DNA of 44,302 bases from Dyadobacter sp. CY261 (GTDB lineage Bacteria > Bacteroidota > Bacteroidia > Cytophagales > Spirosomataceae): positions 1 through 44,302 of the forward strand of contig NZ_JAKCPW010000024.1 in NCBI RefSeq assembly GCF_021440085.1, in the 5' to 3' direction. The notes beneath the pieces were generated by a model. The model was not told the DNA's origin. It saw only the letters and a list, made by a program, of their open reading frames with translations, and made no database searches. Made by a program: the position numbers and the translations under genes. Below, piece by piece: positions 1 to 7,352 of the stretch (within the stretch, counting starts at the first letter, position 1; each line of letters begins with the position of its first letter).

Positions 1-474
1 GCAGGTGCCGGAACTGGTAACTATGGGTTCAGTATTGTACTACCGTCTGTTTTGAAGGACGGGAAGGCGCACCAGCTGAGCGTCCGTGTGAAGGACGGTG
101 GCTACATCTTGGGTGGTTCACCTCGTTCAGTGACCTGCTCAGCAGTGTCTGCGAGAATTGCCGTTACCGAAGATCCGCTGAACGCTGAGAAAGCACAAAG
201 CGTCGAAGAATCTGATCTGGGTGGAGGGGGGATGGTAATATGGCCAAATCCTACATCGGGCCGCTTTAGAATTAGTATGAAAAAGCCGCTTGGCAGTACT
301 GACGGCGTGGCCATAGTCGATTTGACGGGCAGAATAGTATGGATTTGTAAAAAAGAGCTAGCAAACGCTGAGGTAATTGATGTGGATCTATCGCATCTGG
401 GTTCTGGCACATACCTGGTGGTTTGGCAGTGTAGTAACAATAAAGAGGTTAGACGAATTATTCTAGTAAAATAA
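1..474 (+). CDS. T9SS cargo protein, C-terminal part (5' end outside window)
   Basis: The reading frame is open from base 1, so this is the 3' end of a longer gene. About 157 residues are visible. The first third contains the motif VRVKDGGYILGGSPRSVTC, which looks like a beta-sandwich module of large secreted Bacteroidetes proteins. The last 80 residues form a type A T9SS sorting domain: IWPNPTSGRF, then IVDLTGRIV, then LGSGTYLVV, ending in IILVK. In this family the tail is recognised by the type IX secretion machine, cleaved, and the protein is released or attached to the outer membrane. The catalytic or binding part lies upstream of the window, so the substrate is unknown. A hairpin terminator follows at 519-546. 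Confidence 0.85.
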   Translation, partial: AGAGTGNYGFSIVLPSVLKDGKAHQLSVRVKDGGYILGGSPRSVTCSAVSARIAVTEDPLNAEKAQSVEESDLGGGGMVIWPNPTSGRFRISMKKPLGSTDGVAIVDLTGRIVWICKKELANAEVIDVDLSHLGSGTYLVVWQCSNNKEVRRIILVK

Positions 475-518
475 TAAAAGCTAAGCCTACACTGATGGGG
501 CATGCAATGTAATTGGTG

Positions 519-546
519 AGGTCACCTTTCAATAAAGAGGTGACCT
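519..546 (+). terminator. Rho-independent terminator after the T9SS cargo gene
   Basis: AGGTCACC (519-526) pairs with GGTGACCT (539-546). Three further pairs include a G-U wobble, and the loop is CAATAA. TCTTT follows. It lies 45 bp past the stop codon at 474 and before the next gene start at 603. Confidence 0.7.
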
Positions 547-602
547 TCTTTAGTGTCCGAAAACTGATTGCATATTTGTTTACAAATAATATCCTCAAAA
601 CT

Positions 603-1136
603 ATGCCGACCCGGCGAAACGTCTTCTTCAAATTTCTTGGACTGGCCGGCCTCTCCGCTGCCTGTGCGAGAGGTGACAATCTGCCAGTAGATCCAGTGGT
701 ACCAGGAAATCCGGCACTTGAAGATCTTGGTTCAGAACCTAATCCAGATCCCGTCTCTCCACAGCTGAGATTTGCCGTATGTTCTGACGGTCACTACAGA
801 CAGCCGGGTGCAAGTATGACGAAGCCCATAAACGGTTGGCGGCTTGGCCAAACAGCGAAGCGGCTGAAAATGGCCTCGATTTTGTTGTTTTCAATGGAGA
901 TGCGGTTCATGGTAAGGGAAGGTATCTCGCCCTGTAAGATCCTATATAACCGCAGATTGTTTGTTCTTCGAATTGTTGATTTGCCGGCCAGGATCCTTTA
1001 TGAAACGACTAATGTGCCTAACGAGGGGCTTTTGGTAAAAGGAATGGCGTTAGGACTGTATCAGGCCCAGCTAAGAACAAAAAGCGGTGAGGTTCTATCT
1101 GAGCGTGTCATGATTTTAAGAGAAACTGGAGCATAG
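603..1136 (+). pseudogene. Chimeric pseudogene: Tat-signal metallophosphoesterase head fused to a T9SS tail
   Basis: From the ATG at 603 the product has a twin-arginine-type signal (RRNVFFKFLGLAGLSAAC) and then RFAVCSDGHY, the first metal-binding motif (DxH) of calcineurin-like phosphoesterases. Near 812 one base is missing. In the shifted frame the text continues as YDEAHKRLAAWPNSEAAENG and then VVFNGDAVHG, the second phosphoesterase motif, before a stop near 936. From about 955 the sequence switches to a T9SS tail (VLRIVDLPARILYE to LSERVMI) that closely matches the end of the leucine-rich protein at 2980-4692. So this is a deletion chimera of two unrelated genes plus a frameshift, and it is very unlikely to give an active enzyme. 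The open frame extends upstream to 513, but the signal peptide argues for 603. Confidence 0.8.
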
Positions 1137-1307
1137 AAATAATTCGATTTGATTGTTTTTAATCTACCGTTTAGCTACATTGTAGGTAGGTTATCATATC
1201 AACGTTCCTCCATCATGAAATCAGAAAACCCACTTCGGCATTCCTATGTCGGGATGATTCATGCGCACCGTTCGACAGTCGTTGTCGAGCGTCAACGAAT
1301 TGAAAGA
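955..1307 (+). repeat. Direct repeat copy A (T9SS tail plus start of small ORF)
   Basis: It is a diverged copy of 4526-4882. It covers the last 60 codons of a T9SS tail, an intergenic stretch sharing AATAATTCGATTTGATTG, the CATCATGAAATCAGAAAA start region, and about 31 codons of the small gene. It stops exactly where the IS3-family element begins. Confidence 0.85.
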
Positions 1308-1322
1308 GTCTTAGCCCCCTAA
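1215..1322 (+). pseudogene. Truncated copy of the 103-residue small protein gene
   Basis: The frame starts MKSENPLRHSYVGMIHAHRS and matches the first 31 residues of the intact gene at 4791-5102 (MKSENHLRHFCVDMIRMHRS). After codon 31 it runs into the left end of the IS element and stops at 1322. The remaining 72 codons are not found beyond the right end of the IS, so a deletion accompanied or followed the insertion. No function is known. Confidence 0.8.
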
Positions 1323-1579
1323 ATGGTTGGACAAAATTGTAAAAACAGTTTAGTCCATTTAATTTAGGAATCATGAGGAAACAGAGACGAACATTCAGTG
1401 CAGAAGACCGGTACTCGATCGTACAGGAATCTCTTCGAAGCGGACCTTCCGAGGTTAGCAGAAAGTATAGCTTATCACCATCTCTTTTGCGGAGGTGGAA
1501 GGAAAAATATTTGGCAAGCGGCAAGGACGGCCTTCGGGATTCTTATCCACGAGTTGATCTGCAAGTACGCATCTTAGAA

Positions 1580-1595
1580 CCGGGCCGCCGGAGCG
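1580..1595 (+). repeat. 16-nt G/C-rich micro-insertion 1
   Basis: CCGGGCCGCCGGAGCG interrupts orfA between codons for VRILE and EENERLKR. Fifteen of its 16 bases are G or C, in a gene that is otherwise far richer in A/T. Deleting it restores the OrfA frame to the normal stop at 1700. It matches insertion 3 at about 12 of 15 aligned positions. Confidence 0.7.
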
Positions 1596-1666
1596 GAAGA
1601 AAACGAACGCTTGAAGCGCATAGTAGCCAAGCAAGCTCTCGAACTAGAGGTAAAAAGTGAACTGCT

Positions 1667-1674
1667 AAAAAAAA
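1667..1674 (+). promoter_or_regulatory. A8 slippery site for -1 frameshifting, orfA to orfB
   Basis: Eight consecutive A residues lie near the end of orfA. Sliding back one base leads through KNSYRTQEKIAV directly into the orfB frame at 1706 with no stop. This is the arrangement IS3-family elements use to make the OrfAB transposase. Confidence 0.65.
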
Positions 1675-1969
1675 CTCCTATCGGACCCAGGAAAAGATAG
1701 CCGTCATGACTCAATACCAGAAATCTACAACGCGAAAAGAGCTGTGCCGGTGGTTAGAACTTCCCCGTAGTGTGACTTACTACAAACGTCGGCAAGGTAA
1801 ACCGGGGGCAAAACCTAGTCAAGTAACGATGACAATCGACGGAGTTTTGGTACCAAACGAAGATGTGACATTACTTATTCGACAACTTCTTGATACTGAA
1901 TTCAATGCATTCGGCTATGAATATATTACTCATGAACTGAAAAAAGAATATATAATCAACAAGAAGAAG

Positions 1970-1983
1970 GCGGCCGCAGCGCG
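1970..1983 (+). repeat. 14-nt G/C-rich micro-insertion 2
   Basis: GCGGCCGCAGCGCG sits between the codons for INKKK and VYRLM in orfB. Thirteen of 14 bases are G or C. Removing it joins the two reading frames exactly. It contains GGCCGC, also found in insertion 1. Confidence 0.7.
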
Positions 1984-2304
1984 GTATACCGCTTAATGCT
2001 TGCCAACGATCTGCTGTTGGGAAAGATGATTCGAACAGCTGGAAAGCGGGATTTCGTTCAGTTTCGACGAATTGAAGCCACAAAACCCTTGGAATATCTC
2101 TGCTGGGATATTAAGTATATCTGGATCCATGGTGAGCGACGTAATTACTATCTCCTGTGTATTTTAGATGTATACACACGTAAAATCATCGATTGGGTGC
2201 TTCAAAGCAGCATTCGACAACTGGATTTGATAAACTTGCTAAGGCGAGTGAATAGTTTTCATCAATTGCAGGGCGTCGTTTTGCGAAATGATAACGGGAG
2301 CCAG

Positions 2305-2320
2305 CGGTCCGCCGCCGCGG
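2305..2320 (+). repeat. 16-nt G/C-rich micro-insertion 3
   Basis: CGGTCCGCCGCCGCGG splits the catalytic motif RNDNGSQ from FIAHKVRNFL in orfB. Fifteen of 16 bases are G or C, and removing it restores the frame. It shares a CGGnCCGCCGnnGCG core with insertion 1. Confidence 0.7.
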
Positions 2321-2634
2321 TTCATTGCTCACAAAGTGCGTAATTTTTTAAAAAATTCAAAAGTCCGGCAGGAATTTACACATGTAGCAACACCGGAAGA
2401 AAACTCCTATATCGAGGCATTTCACAGTATTTTGGTGCGTGAAGTAATTGAACGGAATGAATTCGTCAGTTACTTCGAAGCAAAAGATACAATCCAGCGC
2501 TTCATCAAGCATTATAATGAGCGTCGCTTACACCGTTCCATTGGCTTCACCACACCCCAACAAAAATGGGAAGAAGCCATGCCAAACGCCTTAACCATGC
2601 TTGAACAAATGTCCAACTAATAAGGGGTCAAGAC

Positions 2635-2979
2635 ACTAACTTCGCTGCTTTCTCGTTGCGATTTTCGCCGCTATTTGATTTTGTCTTTTCGTTGCCATTC
2701 TTCTCCAACGATAAAGAACCCGCAGCTGCGGCCGATTCTCGGCAATTCTAAAGGCCTCCAACGTTTCCCTGGCACTTCTGCCCGAAACGAGCATTCTGAT
2801 CACTTCTTGTTTGAATTAAGGATCGTAACTCCGGCGAGTTTTTATGAACTTTGGGTCACTAATAGTGGACTAATGGAGATTCAATAAAATTCATAATTTT
2901 AATCATTTGTTATATAACCTTTGTATATATTTCGCTGATTTTCGGCCAATAGTTCTTAATAATTACTCAACGTTATCGT
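2635..2979. other. Stretch without a recognisable gene between the IS and the leucine-rich gene
   Basis: The first 250 bases carry short open frames on both strands, none resembling a family I know. They are probably debris of a deleted gene. The last 90 bases are A/T-rich (TTATATAACCTTTGTATATA near 2910) and probably hold the promoter for the gene at 2980. TAACCTTTG there resembles, with one extra base, the Bacteroidetes -7 word TAnnTTTG. Confidence 0.45.
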
Positions 2980-4692
2980 ATGAAAAAAGCTCTACACGTA
3001 TCGGCGTACGTTCTATTTTTCGTTTGTGCCGGTTTTTCTTCACTTCAAGCCCAGACATGCAATGTCTTCGATTTAAAGTTAAACTCTCAGGCTGCGGTAA
3101 ATGACTTTAATTCATCCTGTAAAACCGTTAAGGGTGACATTACTATCAATGGTGCAGACATTACAGACCTCAGCCCCTTACAGAACATAGAGACCATTGA
3201 GGGGAAGCTTACCATTCAAAATAATTCCAGCTTACCTAACTTAAAGGGATTAGAGAAACTGACGAGCGTTCAGCATTTACTGCTTTACACGAATGACTTA
3301 CTGACGGATCTGTCTGGTTTGGAGGGACTTAAAGTTGTTTCTGGTATCTCTCACATTCGTTTTCATTCCAAACTCACCAGTCTAAAAGGGCTTGATAATT
3401 TATCGACCGTAAACTCGCTTTATGTAAGCAACAATGATTTGCTGCTGAACCTTTCCGGATTAGGTAGTTTGGAGACTGTTACCGATTTACTGTCTATATC
3501 TGTGAGTAAGAAGCTCACTAGCTTAACCGGATTGACTAAGTTAACAAGCGTCAGACGAATCATAGTAGGCGAAAACGATATACTGACTGATTTAACCGGC
3601 TTAGAGACCTTGCAGTCGGTAACGTATCAAATGCACATTACTTTAAATAAAAGCCTTTTAAGCTTAAATGGGTTGAGTAATCTCAGTTATCTGAGCGAGG
3701 TGTATATCACCAGCAACGACGTGCTTCCGAGCCTTTCAGGATTGGAAACAGTAGGCTCGGTCAGTTGGATCGTTGTGGGAGAGAATAAAAAATTGACGAG
3801 TCTGACCGGATTAAACAATCTCGCTTTTGCAACAAACATGATCATACGGGCTAATGCATTGTTGACAAGCTTATCAGGGCTTGATAATTTGACAAATATC
3901 GGGTGGTTACAAATTTCAGGCAACGCTGAACTATTGAGTCTGTCCGGGCTGGGTTCTTCGTCCAGTGACGGGCGTATAGGCGCTAACGAAAGGGTGTCGG
4001 CGACGCTTGCTTTGGGAGGATTGAACATTACCAATAACCCAAAATTGACTACCTGCGCCATTGAGCCTGTGTGCAGTTTTATTGCTGGTGGTACCGCTAC
4101 TATCAGCGGAAATGGTAACGGTTGTAATAGTCAATCAGAAATAGCAACAACTTGTGGATCGCTGCCCGTAGAGCTGGTTAGTTTTAAGGCGGTTGCCGAA
4201 AATAGCACTACGCTATTGCAATGGTCGACTGCCGAAGAGCACAAAAGCGCTGTTTTTGAAATAGAGCATAGTTTGAATGGCAAGACCTGGCAACTAGCAG
4301 GAGAGCATGCGGCAAAAGGAGAGAGCACTGGTCTCGTTGAATATCAATGGATTCATAAAACACCAGCTATCGAATTAAACTACTACCGCCTCAAAATGAT
4401 AGATCTCGATGGGACTTACGCTTACAGCCGAATTGAGAAGGTGGCTTTCGAAAAGAATAACCGGGTTGCTGGGTTAATTTATCCAAATCCCGTTTCGGAT
4501 AAGCTGTCGATCGGAGGGAAGGATGAAGTTGTCCTGGTCCGCATTGTTGATTTAAGAGGTAGAACCGTTTATGAAACTACCAAAGTAGCTGCTGAGGGGT
4601 TTTCGGTAAAAGGAATGGCGGCCGGGTTGTATCAGGTTCAGGTTACTGCGAAAAGTGGCACCGTATATTCAGAGCGTGTCATGATTTATTGA
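2980..4692 (+). CDS. Secreted leucine-rich (receptor L domain-like) repeat protein with T9SS tail
   Basis: The 570-residue protein starts with a clear signal peptide (MKKALHVSAYVLFFVCAGFS, cleavage near LQAQ). Residues 50 to about 340 hold around ten 23-24 residue repeats of the type LTSLTGLxNLxxVxxIxVxxN, as in bacterial receptor L/leucine-rich domains that form an extended binding surface. Residues about 395-475 look like a small beta domain (VELVSFKAVAENSTTLLQW) often placed before T9SS tails. The last 75 residues (IYPNPVSDKLSI, VRIVDLRGRTVYE, MAAGLYQVQV) are the sorting signal. It is therefore probably a cell-surface or released binding protein; the ligand is unknown. One repeat near residues 325-345 carries an unusual in-frame insert (SSSSDGRIGANERVSATLA). 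Confidence 0.88.
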   Translation: MKKALHVSAYVLFFVCAGFSSLQAQTCNVFDLKLNSQAAVNDFNSSCKTVKGDITINGADITDLSPLQNIETIEGKLTIQNNSSLPNLKGLEKLTSVQHLLLYTNDLLTDLSGLEGLKVVSGISHIRFHSKLTSLKGLDNLSTVNSLYVSNNDLLLNLSGLGSLETVTDLLSISVSKKLTSLTGLTKLTSVRRIIVGENDILTDLTGLETLQSVTYQMHITLNKSLLSLNGLSNLSYLSEVYITSNDVLPSLSGLETVGSVSWIVVGENKKLTSLTGLNNLAFATNMIIRANALLTSLSGLDNLTNIGWLQISGNAELLSLSGLGSSSSDGRIGANERVSATLALGGLNITNNPKLTTCAIEPVCSFIAGGTATISGNGNGCNSQSEIATTCGSLPVELVSFKAVAENSTTLLQWSTAEEHKSAVFEIEHSLNGKTWQLAGEHAAKGESTGLVEYQWIHKTPAIELNYYRLKMIDLDGTYAYSRIEKVAFEKNNRVAGLIYPNPVSDKLSIGGKDEVVLVRIVDLRGRTVYETTKVAAEGFSVKGMAAGLYQVQVTAKSGTVYSERVMIY

Positions 4693-4882
4693 AATATAGA
4701 AATAATTCGATTTGATTGACTTTAATCTGTTGTTTGGCTATATTGTAGCTAGATATAATACTCAACATATAATACTCAACGTCCTCCATCATGAAATCAG
4801 AAAATCACCTTCGGCATTTCTGTGTCGATATGATTCGTATGCACCGTTCGACAATCATCTTAGAACGCCAGCGTATCGAAAG
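4526..4882 (+). repeat. Direct repeat copy B (T9SS tail plus start of small ORF)
   Basis: It is the partner of 955-1307. Coding and intergenic parts are both conserved, including the intergenic AATAATTCGATTTGATTG and the CATCATGAAATCAGAAAA start region, so the duplication covered a gene junction rather than a domain alone. Confidence 0.85.
4716..4744 (+). promoter_or_regulatory. Candidate promoter of the 103-residue protein gene
   Basis: TTGACT (4716-4721) and TATATT (4739-4744) are 17 nt apart, 46 nt before the ATG at 4791. The upstream copy has TTGTTT and TACATT at the same places. The spacing suits a classical -35/-10 pair, but Bacteroidota promoters often differ, so this is tentative. 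Confidence 0.4.
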
Positions 4883-5102
4883 TCAAAAGCTCAACCTACG
4901 CCAAAACTACATTAATACATTAAAGTCCTCCAAATACGGGCCATTGATGAAGACCTATTTGTGGTTTAGCCTGTTGCGGGATATTTATCAGTTCGAAGTG
5001 TATGAGGAGCAAAGATTGCTAAGAATTCGCAATGAACAGGAGCAGAAGTTACACCGATTGAAGGCAGCAGTTCATGCTGCTGATCTCGATGTAACTTACT
5101 AG
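4791..5102 (+). CDS. 103-residue basic helical protein of unknown function
   Basis: I do not recognise a family. The protein (start MKSENHLRHFCVDMIRMHRS) is rich in Arg, Lys, Gln, Glu and Leu and appears all-helical. Its C-terminal third (YEEQRLLRIRNEQEQKLHRL) is a likely coiled coil. It has no signal peptide and no membrane segment. The start codon is supported by the truncated second copy at 1215, where the same CATC-ATG-AAATCAGAAAA context is conserved. In both copies it directly follows a T9SS tail, so it may be a companion of such cargo genes. A strong terminator follows at 5142. Confidence 0.65.
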   Translation: MKSENHLRHFCVDMIRMHRSTIILERQRIESQKLNLRQNYINTLKSSKYGPLMKTYLWFSLLRDIYQFEVYEEQRLLRIRNEQEQKLHRLKAAVHAADLDVTY

Positions 5103-5141
5103 GATCTTGCGGTACGGCATTGAAGAAAACTTGCCATGAAA

Positions 5142-5167
5142 AGACGATCAGTAATCGCTGATCGTCT
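5142..5167. terminator. Bidirectional terminator between convergent genes
   Basis: AGACGATCAG (5142-5151) and CTGATCGTCT (5158-5167) form a perfect 10-bp stem with loop TAATCG. It is preceded by an A run and followed by a T run, so it can end transcription of the small gene (+) and of the response regulator (-), whose stop codon is at 5176. Confidence 0.88.
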
Positions 5168-5175
5168 TTTTTCTT

Positions 5176-5892
5176 CTAAACACTCATAGCAGTCTCTTTT
5201 TGCCGCAATTTGCTCGAAGATTTCCAAACCGAGTGTTCGATATTTGATTTACTTCCCGCGGCTTCTGCCTTTAAAAAACCCGGCTTTTGGGCAAGTTCGA
5301 TCAGATCGGCGAAGTTCTTGACGTTGAAGCGGGTCATGAGCATTTTGCGGTGATATTTCAGCTCAATCACTGAAATTTTCAGCTTATTGGCGATCAACTT
5401 GAAAGGCTCGTCTCTGGCAAGCGCTTCCATGATCGAGCGCTCAATACTAGACAGGGATTCGACAGACGCCCTGCCGGTCATGATGCCGGTCAATAATATA
5501 TTTTGAACATCTTCTGATAAAAACAGGTTGCCTTTTTGCACTTGGGCAATAGCTTCCAAGAGCTCGTTGTAAAGGCAAGTTTTGGTAAGGAACGCTTTCG
5601 CCCCCAGCCGCATGTAGCTACGGACCAACCAGTCATCACTTAGAGACGTCAAGATGATAATTTTGATGTTCTTCTGGTTCAGGCGGAAGATCGCGTCAAT
5701 ACCTTTGTCGTATTTGCCGTTAAAGGAAAGCTCGGTAATCACAATAGTTGGAACACTATCGCCAGCCGCTGCTGTGAATGTCTCGAAGGAGCTGTGATGC
5801 TCTATCGATTCGATGGCCGGCAGTGATTGCATGAGATTCACCTTTAAAGCCTCAGATACGATCTGATGATCATCGATTAATGCTATTTTCAT
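5176..5892 (-). CDS. NarL/LuxR-type response regulator with Glu in place of the phospho-acceptor Asp
   Basis: The 238-residue protein has an N-terminal receiver domain (MKIALIDDHQIVSEAL, acidic pair D7-D8) and a C-terminal LuxR/GerE-like helix-turn-helix (LSSIERSIMEALARDEPFKL, then KLKISVIELKYHRKMLMTRF). The position that normally holds the phosphorylated Asp after the third beta strand reads TIVITELS, so residue 54 is Glu. The switch Thr82 (ILTS) and Lys104 (LTKT) are retained. Glu at this site often mimics phosphorylation in other regulators, so the protein may be constitutively active or respond to something other than a kinase. No histidine kinase gene lies nearby. The HTH is rather diverged, and the last 25 residues (AAGSKSNIEHSVWKSSSKLR) look disordered. 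Confidence 0.85.
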   Translation of the reverse strand: MKIALIDDHQIVSEALKVNLMQSLPAIESIEHHSSFETFTAAAGDSVPTIVITELSFNGKYDKGIDAIFRLNQKNIKIIILTSLSDDWLVRSYMRLGAKAFLTKTCLYNELLEAIAQVQKGNLFLSEDVQNILLTGIMTGRASVESLSSIERSIMEALARDEPFKLIANKLKISVIELKYHRKMLMTRFNVKNFADLIELAQKPGFLKAEAAGSKSNIEHSVWKSSSKLRQKETAMSV

Positions 5893-7352
5893 TTGTGGAG
5901 GTTATTTAGGACAAGGCAATGTAATAGTGCTTGTCACGAGATTTGAATATAAGTGCCCAGCCAAGTCGCCTTTAACTGCAATGCAGCCACAAGCCTATTG
6001 TCTTAGCGCAAAAAACTGGATCGTCGGAATGGCTGGTTGTCTGACAAGTCCTATACAGCTAACCGTCTCCCATTTCAATTTGGAAGATGCGTCATAGGCC
6101 GCCAAGCCTTTGCTTGGCTAAGAGCATATGCGTTAACCGTAAACCGGCTAATTATAAAAGCAGAGCGGCAGACGTGTCAATTCACAACCAACTGCTGCAA
6201 TCTAGGTGATAAGAGGAAAATGTAAATGCAGAATTTGCTTTGGAATGAGCCTATTGAGGCCAGTTGAGATATGATGTACTAGTAACATTTGCAAAAAGAT
6301 TAACGTTGAGTAAAATATCACTTCATGTTGATACGGTATCGAAACTCCTCCTCCCACAGTGTGCATCTATCTCTCAGCACTTATCGTACACAGCGTTATA
6401 GGATACTTGCCAAATCGCTCTTGCAAAAACAACCCGAAATCGAGGTTGCCTTGGTCAATCTGCTTGCTATTTGTCAAGAATTATAGTGCGTTTGATTGTC
6501 TTCTACAAGAACTGGTGCCAATTTTTTGAATGACCAGTTCTTAAAATAGATCCCGGTTTGCTTTACGTATGGCATCAGCGCCGGATATCTGAGGTTGAAG
6601 CTATAAAAGAAAGTTTATTATCACAAACCTCAGCGCGACTAAATTCTACTTGTAAAGACGATTTAGTTGAATAATTATATTTTTTGAAATTATTTTCTTA
6701 TATTTTGTGTTACCGAAACTGTTTCATAAACGCTCTTTGATAGTTTGGAGGTAAAGCCAGCTGTCGCCTTAACCGGCCAGGATCCAATTGTTAGGTGCTA
6801 GATCGAGAAAACAATCTGAGCGCGTCACCTGTTACATCTATAGCGGGCAACCTTATACGTCAGTCAAGTCTGTGATACAACGTTTATGTGTATACGTTTT
6901 GTGGTGCGGTTAGGTCGTTTACAAATTTGTCTACAACAAATCGCCTGATGGTAGGTGAGCATTAATGCTGAGCATTTGACAAACAGATTGATGCGCCCTG
7001 GCACCAATGCTATGATAGTTCGCCATCTTAAATCTCAGGGACCAATTGTATGGCAGCCAGCCGAGCATTTGTAGCAAGCGGCACCGGATAAACTATTAGT
7101 GTTTTAATATGAGTGTATTCGGATCGTGCTCTATCTGCTGGAAGCGGTTAGGGAAGATTTCGGGCGGTTTTGCACTCGCCGTTTCTTGGAGAATTCTTAA
7201 ACTGGTGTTTCCATTGGAAGAAACTAAGGGTTTGAAAGCCTGAGAATAAGTTGGCGTAATGCTGGCAGCGCATGGGCGATGCTACCAGCAAGTAAGAAAC
7301 TGTACTTGGCGCGTGGCTAGCAGCAGTGAGCCGACTAAACTACACTTGCTGA
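5893..7352. other. 1.46-kb stretch without a convincing gene
   Basis: No frame here has a recognisable motif, and the longest open frames are about 60 codons and low in plausibility. Visible structure: a perfect hairpin GCCAAGC/GCTTGGC at 6101-6118; AAGAACTGGT/ACCAGTTCTT at 6507-6542; a very A/T-rich zone at 6640-6720 with ACTAAAT/ATTTAGT and AATAATT/AATTATT pairs; and TGCTGG/CCAGCA with an inner GCAT/ATGC at 7260-7290. It lies beyond the 3' end of the conjugation operon and may be a decayed element edge or contain a transfer origin, but nothing proves either. Confidence 0.5.
7260..7290 (-). terminator. Hairpin downstream of the coupling-protein gene
   Basis: TGCTGG (7260-7265) pairs with CCAGCA (7285-7290), and GCAT (7270-7273) with ATGC (7279-7282). 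It is 63 bp past the end of the minus-strand operon. There is no U tract, so it may be a processing or stabilising hairpin rather than a simple terminator. Confidence 0.35.

Larger units (their letters stand above)
1373..1700 (+). pseudogene. IS3-family transposase orfA, disrupted
   Basis: The N-terminal part (MRKQRRTFSAEDRYSIVQES, then SEVSRKYSLSPSLLRRWKEKY) is the HTH_Tnp_1-type DNA-binding domain of IS3 OrfA. The frame is broken after VRILE by a 16-nt insertion at 1580-1595. If it is removed, translation resumes as EENERLKRIVAKQALELEV and SELLKKTPIGPRKR, a leucine-zipper-like region typical of OrfA, and ends at 1700. As it stands the frame runs out at 1660 with an unrelated tail. Confidence 0.85.
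1706..2620 (+). pseudogene. IS3-family transposase orfB (DDE integrase core), disrupted
   Basis: Three frame segments together give a full OrfB. The first holds the HTH_21-like part (MTQYQKSTTRKELCRWLELP to ELKKEYIINKKK). The second holds the first catalytic Asp in DIKYIWI and the second in RNDNGSQ. The third holds the catalytic Glu in ENSYIEAFHS and the usual end HYNERRLHRSIGFTTPQQKW. The breaks coincide with a 14-nt insertion at 1970-1983 and a 16-nt insertion at 2305-2320. Together they add 30 nt, so the last segment is back in the original frame. The DDE triad is present, but no continuous protein can be made. Confidence 0.88.
1308..2634 (+). mobile_element. IS3-family insertion sequence (decayed)
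   Basis: The left end GTCTTAGCCCCC and the right end, whose complement reads GTCTTGACCCC, form imperfect terminal inverted repeats. Both share GTTGGACA further in. Inside are orfA (helix-turn-helix) and orfB (DDE integrase core), joined by an A8 run suited to -1 frameshifting. I see no clear 3-4 bp target duplication, which fits a later deletion at one end. The element is about 1.33 kb, normal for IS3 relatives. Three short G/C-only insertions break its reading frames. Confidence 0.85.

Noticed and set aside
513..603. Upstream start of the chimeric pseudogene at 513
   Set aside because: The extension crosses the terminator hairpin, and the twin-arginine signal begins at 603.
3100..4050. CRISPR-like periodic repeats
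   Set aside because: The 70-bp periodicity is the leucine-rich repeat of a coding gene; the units are diverged and in frame.
6715..6760. rRNA leader-like text (ACGCTCTTTGATAGTTTGG)
   Set aside because: It resembles Bacteroidota rRNA leader boxes, but no rRNA or tRNA sequence follows within the window.
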